Shown here piece after piece: positions 9,698 to 23,150 of a stretch of 64,000 nucleotides of DNA. Every line of letters starts with the position of its first letter. Within the stretch, counting starts at the first letter, position 1. The translations under genes and the position numbers were made by a program. The stretch is from Pseudomonas asuensis (GTDB taxonomy: Bacteria > Pseudomonadota > Gammaproteobacteria > Pseudomonadales > Pseudomonadaceae): positions 372,001 to 436,000 of the forward strand of contig NZ_BMNW01000004.1 in NCBI RefSeq assembly GCF_014646755.1. Reading direction: 5' to 3'. The notes beneath the pieces are model-generated. The model was given only the letters and a program-made list of their open reading frames with translations, did no database searches and was not told the origin of the DNA.

Positions 9698-11748
9698 GCG
9701 CCCAGGATTTCCTCGTCGAGCTCGGTACTGAAGAGCTGCCACCCAAAGCCTTGAAAAGCTTGGGTGAGGCATTTCTCGCCGGTATCGAAAAAGGCCTCAA
9801 GGCGGCCGGGCTGAACTATGTCGGTGCCCGTTACTACGCTGCACCGCGTCGTTTGGCAGTGCTGATCAACCAGTTGGACGAGCAGCAACCGGATCGCAGT
9901 GTGAACCTGGATGGCCCGCCGGTTAAGGCGGCCTTTGATGCAGAAGGTAACCCCACCCAGGCCGCGCTAGGGTTTGCCCGCAAGTGCGGTGTAGACATCA
10001 GCGCAATTGACCGCAGTGGCCCCAAGCTTCGCTTCTCCCAGACGATCCCGGGCCAGCCTGCCGGTACGTTGCTGCCCAGTATCGTTGAAACCTCTTTGGG
10101 TGAGTTGCCTATTCCCAAGCGCATGCGCTGGGCAGCCCGCCGCGAAGAGTTTGTCCGCCCGACCCAGTGGCTGGTCATGCTGTTTGGCAATGAAGTACTG
10201 GATTGCGAAATCCTGGCGCAGAAAGCTGGCCGCGAATCCCGTGGTCACCGTTTTCACAGCCCGGGCAGCGTAAACATCACCGGCCCAGCCAACTATGCCG
10301 AAGACCTTCGTGCAGCCTATGTACTGGCCGACTTTGCCGAACGGCGTGAGCTGATCGAGCGCCGCGTCAATGAGCTGGCTGCCGAGCAGCAGGGCAATGC
10401 CGTCGTGCCGGCAGGTCTGCTTGATGAAGTGACTGCACTCGTCGAATGGCCTGTACCGCTGGTGTGTTCGTTTGAAGAGCGTTTTCTTGAGGTCCCTCAG
10501 GAAGCCCTCATCGCCACCATGCAGGACAACCAGAAGTATTTCTGCCTGTTGGACCAGAACGGTAAGCTCCTGCCGCGTTTCATTACCGTGGCGAACGTGG
10601 AGAGCAAGGACCCGGCCCAGATTGTTTCCGGCAATGAAAAGGTCGTCCGTCCGCGTCTGACCGATGCTGAATTCTTTTTCAAACAGGACAAGAAGCAGCC
10701 GCTGGAACACTTCAACGAGCGCTTGAAGAATGTGGTCTTCCAGGCTCAACTTGGCACTGTCTATGAGAAGTCCGAGCGTGTTTCCCAGCTGGCAGCCTAC
10801 ATTGCCGAACAGCTTGGCAGTGACGTAGAGAAAGCAGCACGTGCCGGTATCCTGGCCAAGTGCGATCTGGCTACCGAGATGGTAGGCGAATTCCCTGAAA
10901 TGCAGGGCATTGCCGGTTATTACTACGCACTCAACGGCGGTGAAGCTGAAGACGTTGCCCATGCGCTGAACGAGCAATACATGCCCCGTGGCGCAGGAGC
11001 TGAGCTTCCTCGTACTGCCACAGGCGCCGCTGTAGCACTGGCCGACAAGCTTGATACGCTGGTTGGTATCTTCGGAATCGGCATGTTGCCCACTGGCAGC
11101 AAAGATCCATTTGCTCTGCGTCGTCAGGCCTTGGGTGTACTGCGTATTCTGATCGAAAAACAGCTGGACCTGCATCTTCCAGCCGCTATCGACAAAGCGA
11201 TTGATCTGTATGGTGACAAGGTCAAGGCAGGCGATCTGGCTCAGCAGGTACAAGACTTCATTTTTGACCGTTTGCGTGCCCGCTATGAGGACGAAGGCGT
11301 TGCAGCTGAAGTCTATCTGTCTGTACGGGCTTTGAATCCCAGCTCGGCACTCGACTTTGATCAGCGCGTACAAGCCGTTCAGGCTTTCCGCGGTCTGCCG
11401 GAAGCGGCTTCGCTGGCTGCCGCCAACAAGCGTGTGTCCAATCTTCTGGGCAAGGCCGAAGGCATGGTGTTGGCACAGGTTGAAGCCACGCTCTTCGAGC
11501 ATGACGCCGAGCGCGTGTTGCTAGAGGCGATTACCGACGCCGAACAGAACGTCGAGCCATTGTCTCTGGCGCGAAACTACCGCGAAGCACTTAATCGACT
11601 GGCAAGCCTGCGCGAGCCGGTTGATAGCTTCTTCGATCAGGTCTTGGTGAATGCCGAGGACGAACATGTCCGTGCAAACCGTTATGCGCTCCTGGCGCGT
11701 CTACGGGCGTTATTCCTTGGTATTGCCGATATCTCGTTGCTGGGTTGA
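9694..11748 (+). CDS. glyS: Glycyl-tRNA synthetase beta subunit
   Basis: 684 residues, normal length. The beta subunit recognises tRNAGly. The N-terminus ([18 protein letters not shown]), KRMRW and [13 protein letters not shown] segments, the HD-like central region ([17 protein letters not shown]) and the C-terminal anticodon-binding part are all recognisable. It is the second gene of the glyQS pair and is followed 5 bases later by gmhB. Confidence 0.97.
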   Translation: MSAQDFLVELGTEELPPKALKSLGEAFLAGIEKGLKAAGLNYVGARYYAAPRRLAVLINQLDEQQPDRSVNLDGPPVKAAFDAEGNPTQAALGFARKCGVDISAIDRSGPKLRFSQTIPGQPAGTLLPSIVETSLGELPIPKRMRWAARREEFVRPTQWLVMLFGNEVLDCEILAQKAGRESRGHRFHSPGSVNITGPANYAEDLRAAYVLADFAERRELIERRVNELAAEQQGNAVVPAGLLDEVTALVEWPVPLVCSFEERFLEVPQEALIATMQDNQKYFCLLDQNGKLLPRFITVANVESKDPAQIVSGNEKVVRPRLTDAEFFFKQDKKQPLEHFNERLKNVVFQAQLGTVYEKSERVSQLAAYIAEQLGSDVEKAARAGILAKCDLATEMVGEFPEMQGIAGYYYALNGGEAEDVAHALNEQYMPRGAGAELPRTATGAAVALADKLDTLVGIFGIGMLPTGSKDPFALRRQALGVLRILIEKQLDLHLPAAIDKAIDLYGDKVKAGDLAQQVQDFIFDRLRARYEDEGVAAEVYLSVRALNPSSALDFDQRVQAVQAFRGLPEAASLAAANKRVSNLLGKAEGMVLAQVEATLFEHDAERVLLEAITDAEQNVEPLSLARNYREALNRLASLREPVDSFFDQVLVNAEDEHVRANRYALLARLRALFLGIADISLLG

Positions 11749-11753
11749 TTGTT

Positions 11754-12290
11754 ATGAAGCTGATCGTGCTGGACCGGGATGGTGTCATCAACAGGGATTC
11801 CGACGCATTCGTCAAATCGGTTGAGGAATGGATTCCCATCCCAGGCAGTATCGAAGCCATTGCACAATTGAGCAAAGCCGGCTGGAAAGTGGCAGTTGCC
11901 ACTAACCAGTCGGGTATCGCTCGCGGGTTGTTTAATGGTGAAACACTGGAAGCCATGCACGATAAGCTCAGACAACTGGTGAACGGGCAGGGTGGTCGTG
12001 TTGACCTGATCGTTCACTGTGCCCATGGCCCGGATGACGGGTGTGACTGCCGTAAGCCAAGCCCCGGCTTGTTCCGTCAGATCGCTCAGCATTACGCAAT
12101 GAACGATCTGACGGGCATTCCAGTCGTCGGAGACAGCCTGCGCGATCTCACCGCCGGTCTCGCTCTCGGCTGTACGCCTTATCTCGTAAAAACAGGTAAA
12201 GGCGAGCGAACCCTGCAGAAGCCGCTTCCAGAAGGAACCCAGGTCTTTTCCGACCTTGCGGCTGTTGTACAACATCTTCTACAGGACTAA
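11754..12290 (+). CDS. gmhB: D-glycero-beta-D-manno-heptose-1,7-bisphosphate 7-phosphatase
   Basis: 178 residues. A HAD-family phosphatase of the ADP-heptose pathway for LPS core. The catalytic DRDGVIN motif supplies nucleophile Asp7 and acid Asp9. TNQSG is motif II, and the zinc-binding loop CAHGPDDGCDCRKP (CxH … CxC) sets GmhB apart from histidinol phosphatase. The ATG at 11754 is used; an upstream TTG overlapping the glyS stop would add only three residues. It lies four bases before plsC, in an apparent glyQ–glyS–gmhB–plsC operon. Confidence 0.93.
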   Translation: MKLIVLDRDGVINRDSDAFVKSVEEWIPIPGSIEAIAQLSKAGWKVAVATNQSGIARGLFNGETLEAMHDKLRQLVNGQGGRVDLIVHCAHGPDDGCDCRKPSPGLFRQIAQHYAMNDLTGIPVVGDSLRDLTAGLALGCTPYLVKTGKGERTLQKPLPEGTQVFSDLAAVVQHLLQD

Positions 12291-12293
12291 TCC

Positions 12294-13067
12294 ATGCGCG
12301 GCCTGCGTACTGTGATCTTCTACATTCTTCTTGGCACCAGCGGTATTATCTGGTCGTGCGTATCGCTACTGATTGCTCCGCTGCTTTCTTATCGGGCGCG
12401 TTATCGCTTTGTCGTCAAAGCCTGGACTGGTTTTGCTGTCTGGCTGGCCAAGGTTATCTGCGGCATCCGTTACGAAATCTCAGGGCTTGAGAATGTCCCC
12501 AAAACGCCCTGCATCATCATTGCTAACCATCAGAGCACGTGGGAAACCTTTTTCCTGTCCGCACTGTTTGAACCCACCTCTCAAGTGATCAAACGAGAGC
12601 TGCTCAAAGTACCGTTCTTTGGTTGGGCCTTTGCCTTGCTTAAGCCCATTGCCATTGACAGAAACAACGGCAAGCTTGCCCTTCAGCAGATTACTGAGCA
12701 GGGCGGCCGCTATATCAAGCAAGGCTGCTGGGTACTGATCTTCCCCCAGGGTACTCGTGTATCACCGGGAGAAACTGGCAAGTTTTCTCGCGGTGGCGCT
12801 GCGCTGGCCTGCGCGCTGAACGTACCGGTGTTGCCTATCGCTCACAACGCCGGTGAATACTGGCCGAACAAGAATTGGATAAAGCGTCCTGGTACTATCA
12901 AAGTGATTATTGGTCCAGTCATGTCACCCCATGGCTCTGATCCTCGTGCGATTGTGGATCTTAATACCCGTAGTCAGTCCTTCATCGATCAAGCGTTGGC
13001 TTCCATGTCGCCTGTGCATAATTCAGCTCTAACTGATCCCCCGGCCAGGCCCGCCACTGACAGCTGA
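12294..13067 (+). CDS. plsC: 1-acyl-sn-glycerol-3-phosphate acyltransferase
   Basis: 257 residues. It makes phosphatidic acid from lysophosphatidic acid at the inner membrane. An N-terminal membrane anchor (about 5-30) precedes the PlsC domain, with the HX4-acid motif in NHQSTWE (79-84), the KRELLKVPFFGWAF block, the FPQGTR motif and a final PVLPIAHNAG block. Pseudomonads have several paralogues, and the gene at this site is conserved. A terminator follows directly. Confidence 0.94.
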   Translation: MRGLRTVIFYILLGTSGIIWSCVSLLIAPLLSYRARYRFVVKAWTGFAVWLAKVICGIRYEISGLENVPKTPCIIIANHQSTWETFFLSALFEPTSQVIKRELLKVPFFGWAFALLKPIAIDRNNGKLALQQITEQGGRYIKQGCWVLIFPQGTRVSPGETGKFSRGGAALACALNVPVLPIAHNAGEYWPNKNWIKRPGTIKVIIGPVMSPHGSDPRAIVDLNTRSQSFIDQALASMSPVHNSALTDPPARPATDS

Positions 13068-13080
13068 TAAGATAAAAAAT

Positions 13081-13106
13081 AAACCCCGGGATAACCGGGG
13101 TTTTTT
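13081..13106 (+). terminator. Intrinsic terminator after plsC
   Basis: AAACCCCGG (13081-13089) pairs with CCGGGGTTT (13095-13103) over a 5-base loop, with T residues to 13106. It closes the glyQ–glyS–gmhB–plsC unit and may also serve the convergent GNAT gene. Confidence 0.9.
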
Positions 13107-13122
13107 ATACACAGCTGAAAAC

Positions 13123-13680
13123 TTATACAGCGACCTGTTTCCACTCCCTTTGAAGCAAGCCATACATCACCACATCTTCAAATTGCTCTACCCTGTGCAT
13201 ATCTTCGCGCCGGCATCCTTCATAGCTCATGCCTAGCTTTTCCAGCACTCTGATGGATGCGCGGTTTCGCTGGAAACACTCGCCGAAGATCCGATTGAGT
13301 TCAAGCGCAGTAAAGCCATATTCAATCACCGCCCTCGCTGCCTCACTGCAGTAGCCCTGATTCCAGTAGGCTTTGCCTATCCAATAAGCCAAGCCAGCTT
13401 TTCGATGAGGAGAGCCGAAACCGCTTAGGCTTATCGTTCCAATCAATGCAGCATTTTCTTGAAGCACAACGGCGAGGTTGAGGCTTCGTCCCTCCATAAA
13501 CCAACGTTCATGACTGGAGATCCAGTGCTCTGCCAGTTCAAGGGTGTAGGGCGAAGGCAGCGTCCCGGTCATGGAAGCAATATCGGAGTTGTCAGCCAGT
13601 GGATAATGAAAAGGCGCATCGGCAGGGACATACGGCCTTAGCTGTAAACGATGTGTTTTCAACAAGGGAAGAGAAGGCAT
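13123..13680 (-). CDS. GNAT-family N-acetyltransferase (RimJ/RimL type)
   Basis: 185 residues. It has the RimJ/RimL architecture: LKTHRLQLRPYVPADAP at the N-terminus, the acetyl-CoA pyrophosphate loop in WNQGYCSEAARAVIEYGF (motif A) and NRASIRVLEKLGMSYEG (motif B). Members acetylate N-termini or small molecules; the substrate is unknown. It lies between plsC and gyrB, convergent with plsC, and is not part of the origin core. A palindrome sits directly upstream of its start. Confidence 0.9.
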   Translation of the reverse strand: MPSLPLLKTHRLQLRPYVPADAPFHYPLADNSDIASMTGTLPSPYTLELAEHWISSHERWFMEGRSLNLAVVLQENAALIGTISLSGFGSPHRKAGLAYWIGKAYWNQGYCSEAARAVIEYGFTALELNRIFGECFQRNRASIRVLEKLGMSYEGCRREDMHRVEQFEDVVMYGLLQREWKQVAV

Positions 13681-13692
13681 GTGTTAACTCTA

Positions 13693-13719
13693 TTGTGTAT
13701 AACTTTTAGATATACACAA
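13693..13719. promoter_or_regulatory. Inverted repeat with DnaA-box-like arms upstream of the GNAT gene
   Basis: TTGTGTAT (13693-13700) and ATACACAA (13712-13719) form an 8-bp inverted repeat with an 11-base spacer. The segment at 13694-13702 reads TTATACACA on the minus strand, an exact match to the relaxed DnaA box TTATNCACA. The other arm differs by one base. It could be a promoter operator or a DnaA site. Confidence 0.4.
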
Positions 13720-13799
13720 GCTGTATTACCAGCAGATTTCCAGCACAGCTGTGGAAAAACAGCGCATGGTATCAGCGCTGTTAAAGTTAACCACAATAA

Positions 13800-13827
13800 A
13801 AAAGGCCAACGTCTCCGTTGGCCTTTT
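13800..13827 (-). terminator. Intrinsic terminator of gyrB
   Basis: A perfect 12-bp stem, AAAAGGCCAACG with CGTTGGCCTTTT around TCTC, is followed on the minus strand by a T6 run. It lies 16 bases past the gyrB stop. Confidence 0.92.
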
Positions 13828-13842
13828 AACTATTGCAAGCGG

Positions 13843-17369
<3,527 letters not shown>

Positions 17370-17381
17370 CGCGCCTCGAAA

Positions 17382-18485
17382 TTACAGACGCATCGGCATG
17401 ATGACGTAAGAGGACTCGTCATTGCCGGCTTCCTGAACCAACGCACTGCTATTGGAATCGGAAAGGGTGATACGTACCTGGTCAGTTGTCATGACACCCA
17501 GTACATCAAGCAGATAGCTTACATTGAAGCCGATCTCTAGATCAGCCCCTGTATAATCCACCTGCAGCTCTTCCTCTGCCTCTTCCTGCTCAGGGTTGTT
17601 GGCCTGAATCTTCAGTTGATCGGTTACCAGCTGAAGGCGAATACCACGGTACTTTTCATTGGAAAGAATAGCCGTACGGCTAAAAGCTTCACGTAACAAT
17701 TGGCGCTCACCGGTCAGTACCTTATCCCCGTTGCGCGGTAGTACACGCTCATAGTCCGGGAATTTTCCATCGACCAGCTTTGATGTGAATGTGAAGTTAG
17801 CCGTTGTAGCACGGATGTGGTGCTGGCCTAAAGTGATATTAACCAGCTCCTCAGGCTCAAGTAGCAGGCGTGACAGTTCAAGGATGCCTTTACGTGGCAC
17901 GATCACTTGGTGACGGCCCTCATATTGAATACCCGCTTCCTGTACACACATTGCCAGACGGTGTCCGTCAGTAGCAACTGCACGCAAGTGACCTTCGCTG
18001 ACCTCAAGCAACATGCCGTTAAGGTAGTAACGAACATCCTGCTGAGCCATGGCAAATCCGGTACGGTCAATAAGACGGCGCAGCCTGCTTTGTGGCAGGC
18101 TAAAGCTCATTGACCCAGGACCTTCCTCAACGGTGGGGAAGTCATTGGCAGGAAGTGTAGATAACGTAAAACGGCTACGGCCAGCCTTGACAAGCAGCTT
18201 TTGCTCATCGGTTCGGATATCGATCAACGCATCGCTTGGCAAACTCTTGCAGATATCCATGAGCTTGCGAGCTGGTACGGTAATTTCTCCAGGCTCAGCC
18301 TTGTCTTCGAGCGTTACGCGGCCAATCAGCTCGACCTCAAGGTCAGTACCTGTCAAGGACAGTTCCTGACCTTGGACCACCAGCAGCACGTTGGACAGCA
18401 CCGGTAATGTTTGCCGACGCTCCACGACACCAGCCACGAGCTGCAATGGTTTCAACAAGGCTTCGCGTTGAATAGTGAAATGCAT
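17382..18485 (-). CDS. dnaN: DNA polymerase III beta sliding clamp
   Basis: 367 residues, normal clamp length with three repeated clamp domains. The start ATG at 18483-18485 (MHFTIQREALLKPLQLV) has AAGGGAC upstream and matches the family N-terminus; an in-frame start six codons earlier is rejected. Conserved blocks include RQTLPVLSNVLL, GRSRFTLSTLPANDFP and the C-terminal SYVIMPMRL that contacts client peptides. It lies 12 bases from recF and 28 from dnaA. Confidence 0.98.
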   Translation of the reverse strand: MHFTIQREALLKPLQLVAGVVERRQTLPVLSNVLLVVQGQELSLTGTDLEVELIGRVTLEDKAEPGEITVPARKLMDICKSLPSDALIDIRTDEQKLLVKAGRSRFTLSTLPANDFPTVEEGPGSMSFSLPQSRLRRLIDRTGFAMAQQDVRYYLNGMLLEVSEGHLRAVATDGHRLAMCVQEAGIQYEGRHQVIVPRKGILELSRLLLEPEELVNITLGQHHIRATTANFTFTSKLVDGKFPDYERVLPRNGDKVLTGERQLLREAFSRTAILSNEKYRGIRLQLVTDQLKIQANNPEQEEAEEELQVDYTGADLEIGFNVSYLLDVLGVMTTDQVRITLSDSNSSALVQEAGNDESSYVIMPMRL

Positions 18486-18513
18486 GGTCTTGTCCCTTGC
18501 CAAGTGCTTCTGA

Positions 18514-20007
18514 TCAGGTCGTCAGCGTGCGCAATAGATTTTTGTAGTCCTCGCGAATATCAGCGTCGGACTCTCTGAGTTGAGCAATCTTACGACAGGC
18601 ATGTAGCACTGTCGTGTGATCGCGCCCACCAAAGGCATCGCCTATTTCTGGCAGGCTATGGTTGGTCAATTCCTTCGACAAGGCCATCGCCACTTGACGA
18701 GGACGTGCCACAGAACGAGAACGTCGCTTCGACAGTAAATCGGCGATCTTGATCTTGTAATATTCGGCGGCGGTTCGCTGGATATTCTCAATGCTGACCA
18801 GCTTATCCTGCAGCGCCAGCAGATCCTTGAGCGACTCGCGAATCAATTCGATCGTAATCTCTCGTCCCATAAAGTGAGCATGAGCGATTACACGTTTAAG
18901 CGCACCTTCAAGCTCCCGAACGTTTGAACGAATTCGCTGTGCGATAAAGAAGGCAGCATCATGAGGCAAGTCGACCTTTGCCTGGTCAGCCTTTTTCATA
19001 AGAATGGCAACACGCGTTTCCAGTTCAGGAGGCTCGACAGCTACTGTTAAGCCCCAGCCGAAACGGGACTTGAGACGCTCCTCAAGACCATCGATTTCCT
19101 TTGGGTAACGATCACTCGTCAGAATGACCTGCTGTCCGCCTTCAAGCAAAGCGTTGAACGTATGAAAGAACTCTTCCTGTGAACGCTCTTTGCGTGCGAA
19201 AAACTGAATATCGTCGATCAGCAGGGCATCAACGGAGCGGTAGAACCGCTTGAACTCATTAATGGCATTCAGTTGAAGCGCTTTAACCATATCCGCAACG
19301 AAACGCTCCGAATGCAGATACACGATCTTGGCATTGGGATTCCGTTTGAGCAGGTGGTTACCTACCGCATGCATCAGGTGCGTTTTACCCAACCCTACAC
19401 CACCATAGAGGAAAAGCGGGTTGTATCCATGCTTGGGATTGTCAGCAACCTGCCAGGCAGCCGCTCGGGCCAGCTGGTTGGACTTACCCTCAACAAAGTT
19501 CTCGAAGGTAAAGGTGCGGTTGAGATAACTCGTATGCTTGAGCGCACCTTCTACCTGAACGTTACGCTCGGTCTTGTTGGCCACCAAAGGCGCAGGTTGC
19601 GGATCTACGTCGTCCGCAATCGGCATTTCAATCTGCTGTACATGCGCTTCGGGTTCAGCGGCTGGCTCCCGGTTCATCGATCCAGATACAGGAGATGCAG
19701 CTGATACCACGGGAGAGGGTGGCGGAGCCATAGAAGGCGACCGCGTTGGCTTACTGCTCTTGCGACTACCAATCAGCAAGGTCAGCTCAGGCACCATCCC
19801 ATCATCAGATTGCTCTTCGAGCAGCTCAAGCAATCGTCCGACGTATTTTTCATTTACCCAATCCAGTACGAACCGATTCGGCGCATAGACGCGTAGCTCA
19901 GTTCCTTCTGCTTCGATTTGCAGAGGACGGATCCAGGTATTGAATTGCTGAGAAGGCAGCTCATCGCGCAGTACATCGACACAGCGCTGCCAAAGTTCAA
20001 CTGACAC
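18514..20007 (-). CDS. dnaA: Chromosomal replication initiator DnaA
   Basis: 497 residues. Domain I ([28 protein letters not shown]) is followed by a variable proline/serine-rich linker (about 85-145). The AAA+ domain has Walker A GGVGLGKT (about 203-210), Walker [11 protein letters not shown] and an Arg-finger region (SRFGWGLTV). Domain IV has the DNA-binding signature [19 protein letters not shown] at 20005-20007 with GGAG five bases upstream gives MSVELW, as in other pseudomonads. A GTG two codons earlier is possible. DnaA boxes lie immediately upstream, consistent with autoregulation. Confidence 0.98.
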   Translation of the reverse strand: MSVELWQRCVDVLRDELPSQQFNTWIRPLQIEAEGTELRVYAPNRFVLDWVNEKYVGRLLELLEEQSDDGMVPELTLLIGSRKSSKPTRSPSMAPPPSPVVSAASPVSGSMNREPAAEPEAHVQQIEMPIADDVDPQPAPLVANKTERNVQVEGALKHTSYLNRTFTFENFVEGKSNQLARAAAWQVADNPKHGYNPLFLYGGVGLGKTHLMHAVGNHLLKRNPNAKIVYLHSERFVADMVKALQLNAINEFKRFYRSVDALLIDDIQFFARKERSQEEFFHTFNALLEGGQQVILTSDRYPKEIDGLEERLKSRFGWGLTVAVEPPELETRVAILMKKADQAKVDLPHDAAFFIAQRIRSNVRELEGALKRVIAHAHFMGREITIELIRESLKDLLALQDKLVSIENIQRTAAEYYKIKIADLLSKRRSRSVARPRQVAMALSKELTNHSLPEIGDAFGGRDHTTVLHACRKIAQLRESDADIREDYKNLLRTLTT

Positions 20008-20013
20008 AGTCAC

Positions 20014-20466
20014 TCCAGAAAGAAAGTCACCCTGTTATCGCTTCCATATATAGATAGAAACAATGTGTTCAGGCAAAGGTGAATGCAGCACGACATTGTA
20101 CCGTTGCCCCTTCCACTTATCCACATCAACCACTCAATCAGCAGAATAGAAGATAAAAAAATCTTAAAATCTTGCTGTGGATAACTAAAAGGTAAACTAT
20201 CTTGCTACTGGGTATAGTTGCCTGTTGATAAACCGGCTGTGGTTAAGTGACTACTATATCCACAGGCAATGCTCAGCCGCAGCACAGGAGGTCGACGGCT
20301 TTGAAGCAGAGTTATACAGCAATCAAATACAGGCCGGACAAGCCCTTCGCAAGCTTATCCACAAGAAAGTCTTTCTATAAACATTAACACTGTATCTATC
20401 TTCTTTTTAATTCGTTCTTTTGTTGTTTTTGTTGAATTTTTATTGACAACCGGTGCTGGATGGAAA
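20014..20466. other. oriC: Chromosomal replication origin oriC (dnaA–rpmH intergenic region)
   Basis: This non-coding stretch holds perfect DnaA boxes TTATCCACA at 20117-20125 (+), 20176-20184 (-) and 20355-20363 (+). One-mismatch boxes are at 20238-20246 (-) and 20256-20264 (+). From about 20385 to 20445 the sequence is strongly AT-rich (runs of T with few G/C), which suits an unwinding element. The gene order dnaA–oriC–rpmH is the known pseudomonad origin arrangement. The dnaA promoter must also lie here. Confidence 0.92.
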
Positions 20467-20495
20467 TTGACCTATTCACTCGCTTTCTCTAGAAT
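20467..20495 (+). promoter_or_regulatory. Sigma-70-type promoter for rpmH–rnpA–yidD–yidC
   Basis: TTGACC (20467-20472), a 17-base spacer and TAGAAT (20490-20495) sit about 60 bases before the rpmH start. TTGACA at 20443-20448 could be an additional -35 but lacks a good -10. Confidence 0.65.
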
Positions 20496-20555
20496 CGCCG
20501 GTCTATTTAGACGGGGTGATTTCGCCTCGCTTCGTTCACACCTAGGTAAATGACC

Positions 20556-20690
20556 ATGAAACGCACTTTCCAACCCAGTACTCTGAAGCGCGCCCGTACT
20601 CACGGTTTCCGTGCTCGTATGGCTACCAAGAACGGCCGTCAGGTTCTATCCCGTCGCCGTGCCAAAGGCCGTAAGCGTCTGGCTGTCTGA
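20556..20690 (+). CDS. rpmH: 50S ribosomal protein L34
   Basis: 44 residues, the standard L34 length, highly basic. It begins [20 protein letters not shown] and ends GRKRLAV, as throughout gamma-proteobacteria. It is the first gene right of oriC, followed 14 bases later by rnpA, with which it is normally co-transcribed. Confidence 0.98.
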   Translation: MKRTFQPSTLKRARTHGFRARMATKNGRQVLSRRRAKGRKRLAV

Positions 20691-20704
20691 TAATCCCGGT
20701 ACAG

Positions 20705-21112
20705 GTGGTGAGTCGAGACTTCAGCCGCGAAAAACGGCTCCTGAGTTCAAGACAGTTCCAAAATGTCTTCGACTCTCCCACTCTCAAGATTCCTGGTAAT
20801 AGTGTTCTTCTGCTTGTACGTCAGAATGGCCTGTCCCATGCCCGAATCGGCCTGGTGATAGGTAAGAAGAGCGTCAAGCTGTCAGTCGAGCGTAACCGGC
20901 TCAAACGTGTCATCCGCGATTCTTTCCGTCACCACCAGCATCTGCTGGAAGGTTTGGATATCGTCGTTATTGCACGTAAAGGTTTCGGTAATATTGAGAA
21001 TCCTGACTTGCATCAGCATCTGGGCAAGCTTTGGAATCGTCTGGCACGTAAACAGCTACAAACGACCGATCCTTCCGAACATTCGAAACAGGCAAACGGT
21101 TCCTATGCGTGA
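20705..21112 (+). CDS. rnpA: Ribonuclease P protein component
   Basis: 135 residues. The protein subunit of RNase P binds the catalytic RNA and the 5' leader of pre-tRNAs. The RNR motif is intact ([15 protein letters not shown]), with [15 protein letters not shown] before it and DIVVIARKG after it. It starts with GTG at 20705 ([13 protein letters not shown]); a second GTG follows immediately. It overlaps yidD by 8 bases. Confidence 0.97.
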   Translation: MVSRDFSREKRLLSSRQFQNVFDSPTLKIPGNSVLLLVRQNGLSHARIGLVIGKKSVKLSVERNRLKRVIRDSFRHHQHLLEGLDIVVIARKGFGNIENPDLHQHLGKLWNRLARKQLQTTDPSEHSKQANGSYA

Positions 21113-21341
21113 GCCAGCTTCGCTGCTTATCCGCTTCTACCGTAATGCCATCACGTCTATGATGGCATTTCACTGCCGTTTCTATCCCAGTTGTTCAAAC
21201 CATACGTCTCAGGGTATTGCACTGTGCAATTTCTTGCGCAATGGCTGGATGGCAATACACCAGTTTGGTTGCTGTCATTTCAGGCTCGCTGATGGATATG
21301 ACTCGGTACCAGCAGACCAATCCCAAGCACCGACCTCTTAG
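21105..21341 (+). CDS. yidD: Membrane protein insertion efficiency factor YidD
   Basis: 78 residues. A small amphipathic, membrane-associated protein encoded between rnpA and yidC in most bacteria; it assists membrane protein insertion. The family block is [17 protein letters not shown], with the later Cys-Cys-His region and DGYDSVPAD at the end. The C-terminal part is somewhat divergent ([14 protein letters not shown] where many members have RCHP … GGxDPVP). It overlaps the end of rnpA and ends 14 bases before yidC. Confidence 0.88.
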   Translation: MREPASLLIRFYRNAITSMMAFHCRFYPSCSNHTSQGIALCNFLRNGWMAIHQFGCCHFRLADGYDSVPADQSQAPTS

Positions 21342-21355
21342 ATGGCCGAGTAATC

Positions 21356-23089
21356 ATGGATATAAAGCGCACGTTTCTCATCGCCGCTCTAGCGATTGTG
21401 TCTTACACAGCGGTGTTGCAATGGAATAAGGATTACGGCCAGCCCGAAACGCCTTCTTCAGCACAATCATCTACTGCAGCGTTACCGACTGACACACCAA
21501 CAGGCAATACTTCTGCAGCAGATGTTCCAACAGTTGCGGGTGAGCGTTCGACTAACGGAACAGCTCCACAGTCTGTAAGCGGCAATGGACAATCCATTCA
21601 TGTCCGTACGGATGTCATGGATGTCACCATTGATCCCCGGGGCGGTGATATCGTCAAGCTGGGACTTATCCAGTATCCGCGTCGCCAGGATCAGCCAGAT
21701 GTACCGTTCACCCTGTTTGATAACGGCAATGAGCGTCTGTATCTGGCACAAAGTGGTTTAACGGGAGCCAATGGTCCGGACGCGCGTCAGACAGGTCGTC
21801 CTGTCTATCAGAGCGTGCAGCAGAATTACGTGTTGGCAGATGGCCAGGATCAATTGGCTGTTGATCTGAACTTTGCTGAAAACGGCATCAACTACATCAA
21901 GCGCTTTACGTTCCACCGTGGCTTGAAAATTGATTGTTCAGATGTTGAGAAAGCACAGAAGAAAATTTCCTGCATCAACCCAGACGCCTATCAGGTGCAG
22001 GTCAGCTATGTTATCGACAACCAGAGCAGCCAAGCCTGGAACGGTATTTTTTATGCACAGCTAAAGCGTGACTCCAGTGGTGATCCATCTGCGACTACGG
22101 CAACAGGGGTTTCGACTTACCTGGGTGCTGCTGTCGGGACGCCAGCGGAGCAATACCGCAAGGTGTCGATGAAGGATATCGACAAGCAAGCCTTACAAGA
22201 GACAGCCCAAGGCGGCTGGGTCGCTTGGTTGCAGCACTACTTTGTAACGGCCTGGGTTGCTAACAAGGATGAGCAGCATCAAATCCAGACCCGTAAGGAC
22301 GGCCAGGGCAATTACCTGGTGGGCTTTACCGGGCCTCAGCTCAATGTAGCTCCTGGCACCAAGGCAGAGACGTCTGCAACGCTATATGCCGGTCCCAAGC
22401 TTCAGGAGTATCTGAAGCAGTTGTCCCCAGGTCTGGAATTGACAGTGGACTATGGCTTCCTGTGGTTCATTGCCCAGCCAATTTTCTGGCTGCTGCAACA
22501 TATCCACAGCATCCTTGGAAACTGGGGATGGTCGATCATTGTGTTGACTATAATCATCAAGGCCATCTTCTTCCCGCTTTCTGCAGCAAGCTATCGCTCC
22601 ATGGCTCGCATGCGTGCAGTTTCTCCACGTCTTCAGGCGCTGAAGGAACAGTATGGCGATGATCGCCAGAAGATGTCCCAGGCGATGATGGAGCTGTACC
22701 GCAAGGAGAAGATCAATCCACTGGGCGGCTGCCTGCCGATCCTCGTACAGATGCCGGTATTCTTGGCCTTGTATTGGGTTCTGTTAGAAAGCGTAGAAAT
22801 GCGACAGTCTCCCTGGATGTTCTGGATCACTGACCTGTCGTCCAAGGATCCCTTCTTCATTCTGCCAATTCTTATGGGCGGTACCATGCTGGTTCAGCAG
22901 ATGCTGAATCCAACGCCTCCAGACCCCATGCAGGCCAAGATGATGAAGATGATGCCTATCATCTTTACCTTCTTCTTCCTGTGGTTCCCGTCTGGTCTGG
23001 TGCTGTACTGGATCGTGAACAACTGCTTGTCGATCACACAGCAGTGGTATATCAATCGTCGGGTCGATGGTTCTGCCAAACCGGCCTGA
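21356..23089 (+). CDS. yidC: Membrane protein insertase YidC
   Basis: 577 residues. It inserts inner-membrane proteins, alone or with SecYEG. The N-terminal TM (FLIAALAIVSYTAVLQW) is followed by a Ser/Thr/Ala-rich linker and a large periplasmic P1 domain (about 80-350). The five-TM insertase core runs from about 355 (FLWFIAQPIFWLLQHIHSI … NWGWSIIVLTIIIKAIFFPLS). The cytoplasmic loop carries QMSRAxx-like basic residues and the NPLGGCLPILVQMPVFLALY helix. Confidence 0.97.
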   Translation: MDIKRTFLIAALAIVSYTAVLQWNKDYGQPETPSSAQSSTAALPTDTPTGNTSAADVPTVAGERSTNGTAPQSVSGNGQSIHVRTDVMDVTIDPRGGDIVKLGLIQYPRRQDQPDVPFTLFDNGNERLYLAQSGLTGANGPDARQTGRPVYQSVQQNYVLADGQDQLAVDLNFAENGINYIKRFTFHRGLKIDCSDVEKAQKKISCINPDAYQVQVSYVIDNQSSQAWNGIFYAQLKRDSSGDPSATTATGVSTYLGAAVGTPAEQYRKVSMKDIDKQALQETAQGGWVAWLQHYFVTAWVANKDEQHQIQTRKDGQGNYLVGFTGPQLNVAPGTKAETSATLYAGPKLQEYLKQLSPGLELTVDYGFLWFIAQPIFWLLQHIHSILGNWGWSIIVLTIIIKAIFFPLSAASYRSMARMRAVSPRLQALKEQYGDDRQKMSQAMMELYRKEKINPLGGCLPILVQMPVFLALYWVLLESVEMRQSPWMFWITDLSSKDPFFILPILMGGTMLVQQMLNPTPPDPMQAKMMKMMPIIFTFFFLWFPSGLVLYWIVNNCLSITQQWYINRRVDGSAKPA

Positions 23090-23109
23090 TAGCCTGACCC
23101 TTTACACGG

Positions 23110-23127
23110 CGCCCCTTTCGAGGGGCG
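23110..23127 (+). terminator. Weak hairpin between yidC and mnmE
   Basis: CGCCCC (23110-23115) pairs with GGGGCG (23122-23127) over six bases. The following TTGTG is a poor U tract, so any termination is probably partial, letting transcription run into mnmE 23 bases later. Confidence 0.4.
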
Positions 23128-23150
23128 TTGTGCATTCTGGAGAATGAAAA

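Noticed and set aside
9967-11502. Minus-strand open frame of 511 codons
   Set aside because: It is antisense to glyS and shows no family features; a frame shadow from codon bias.
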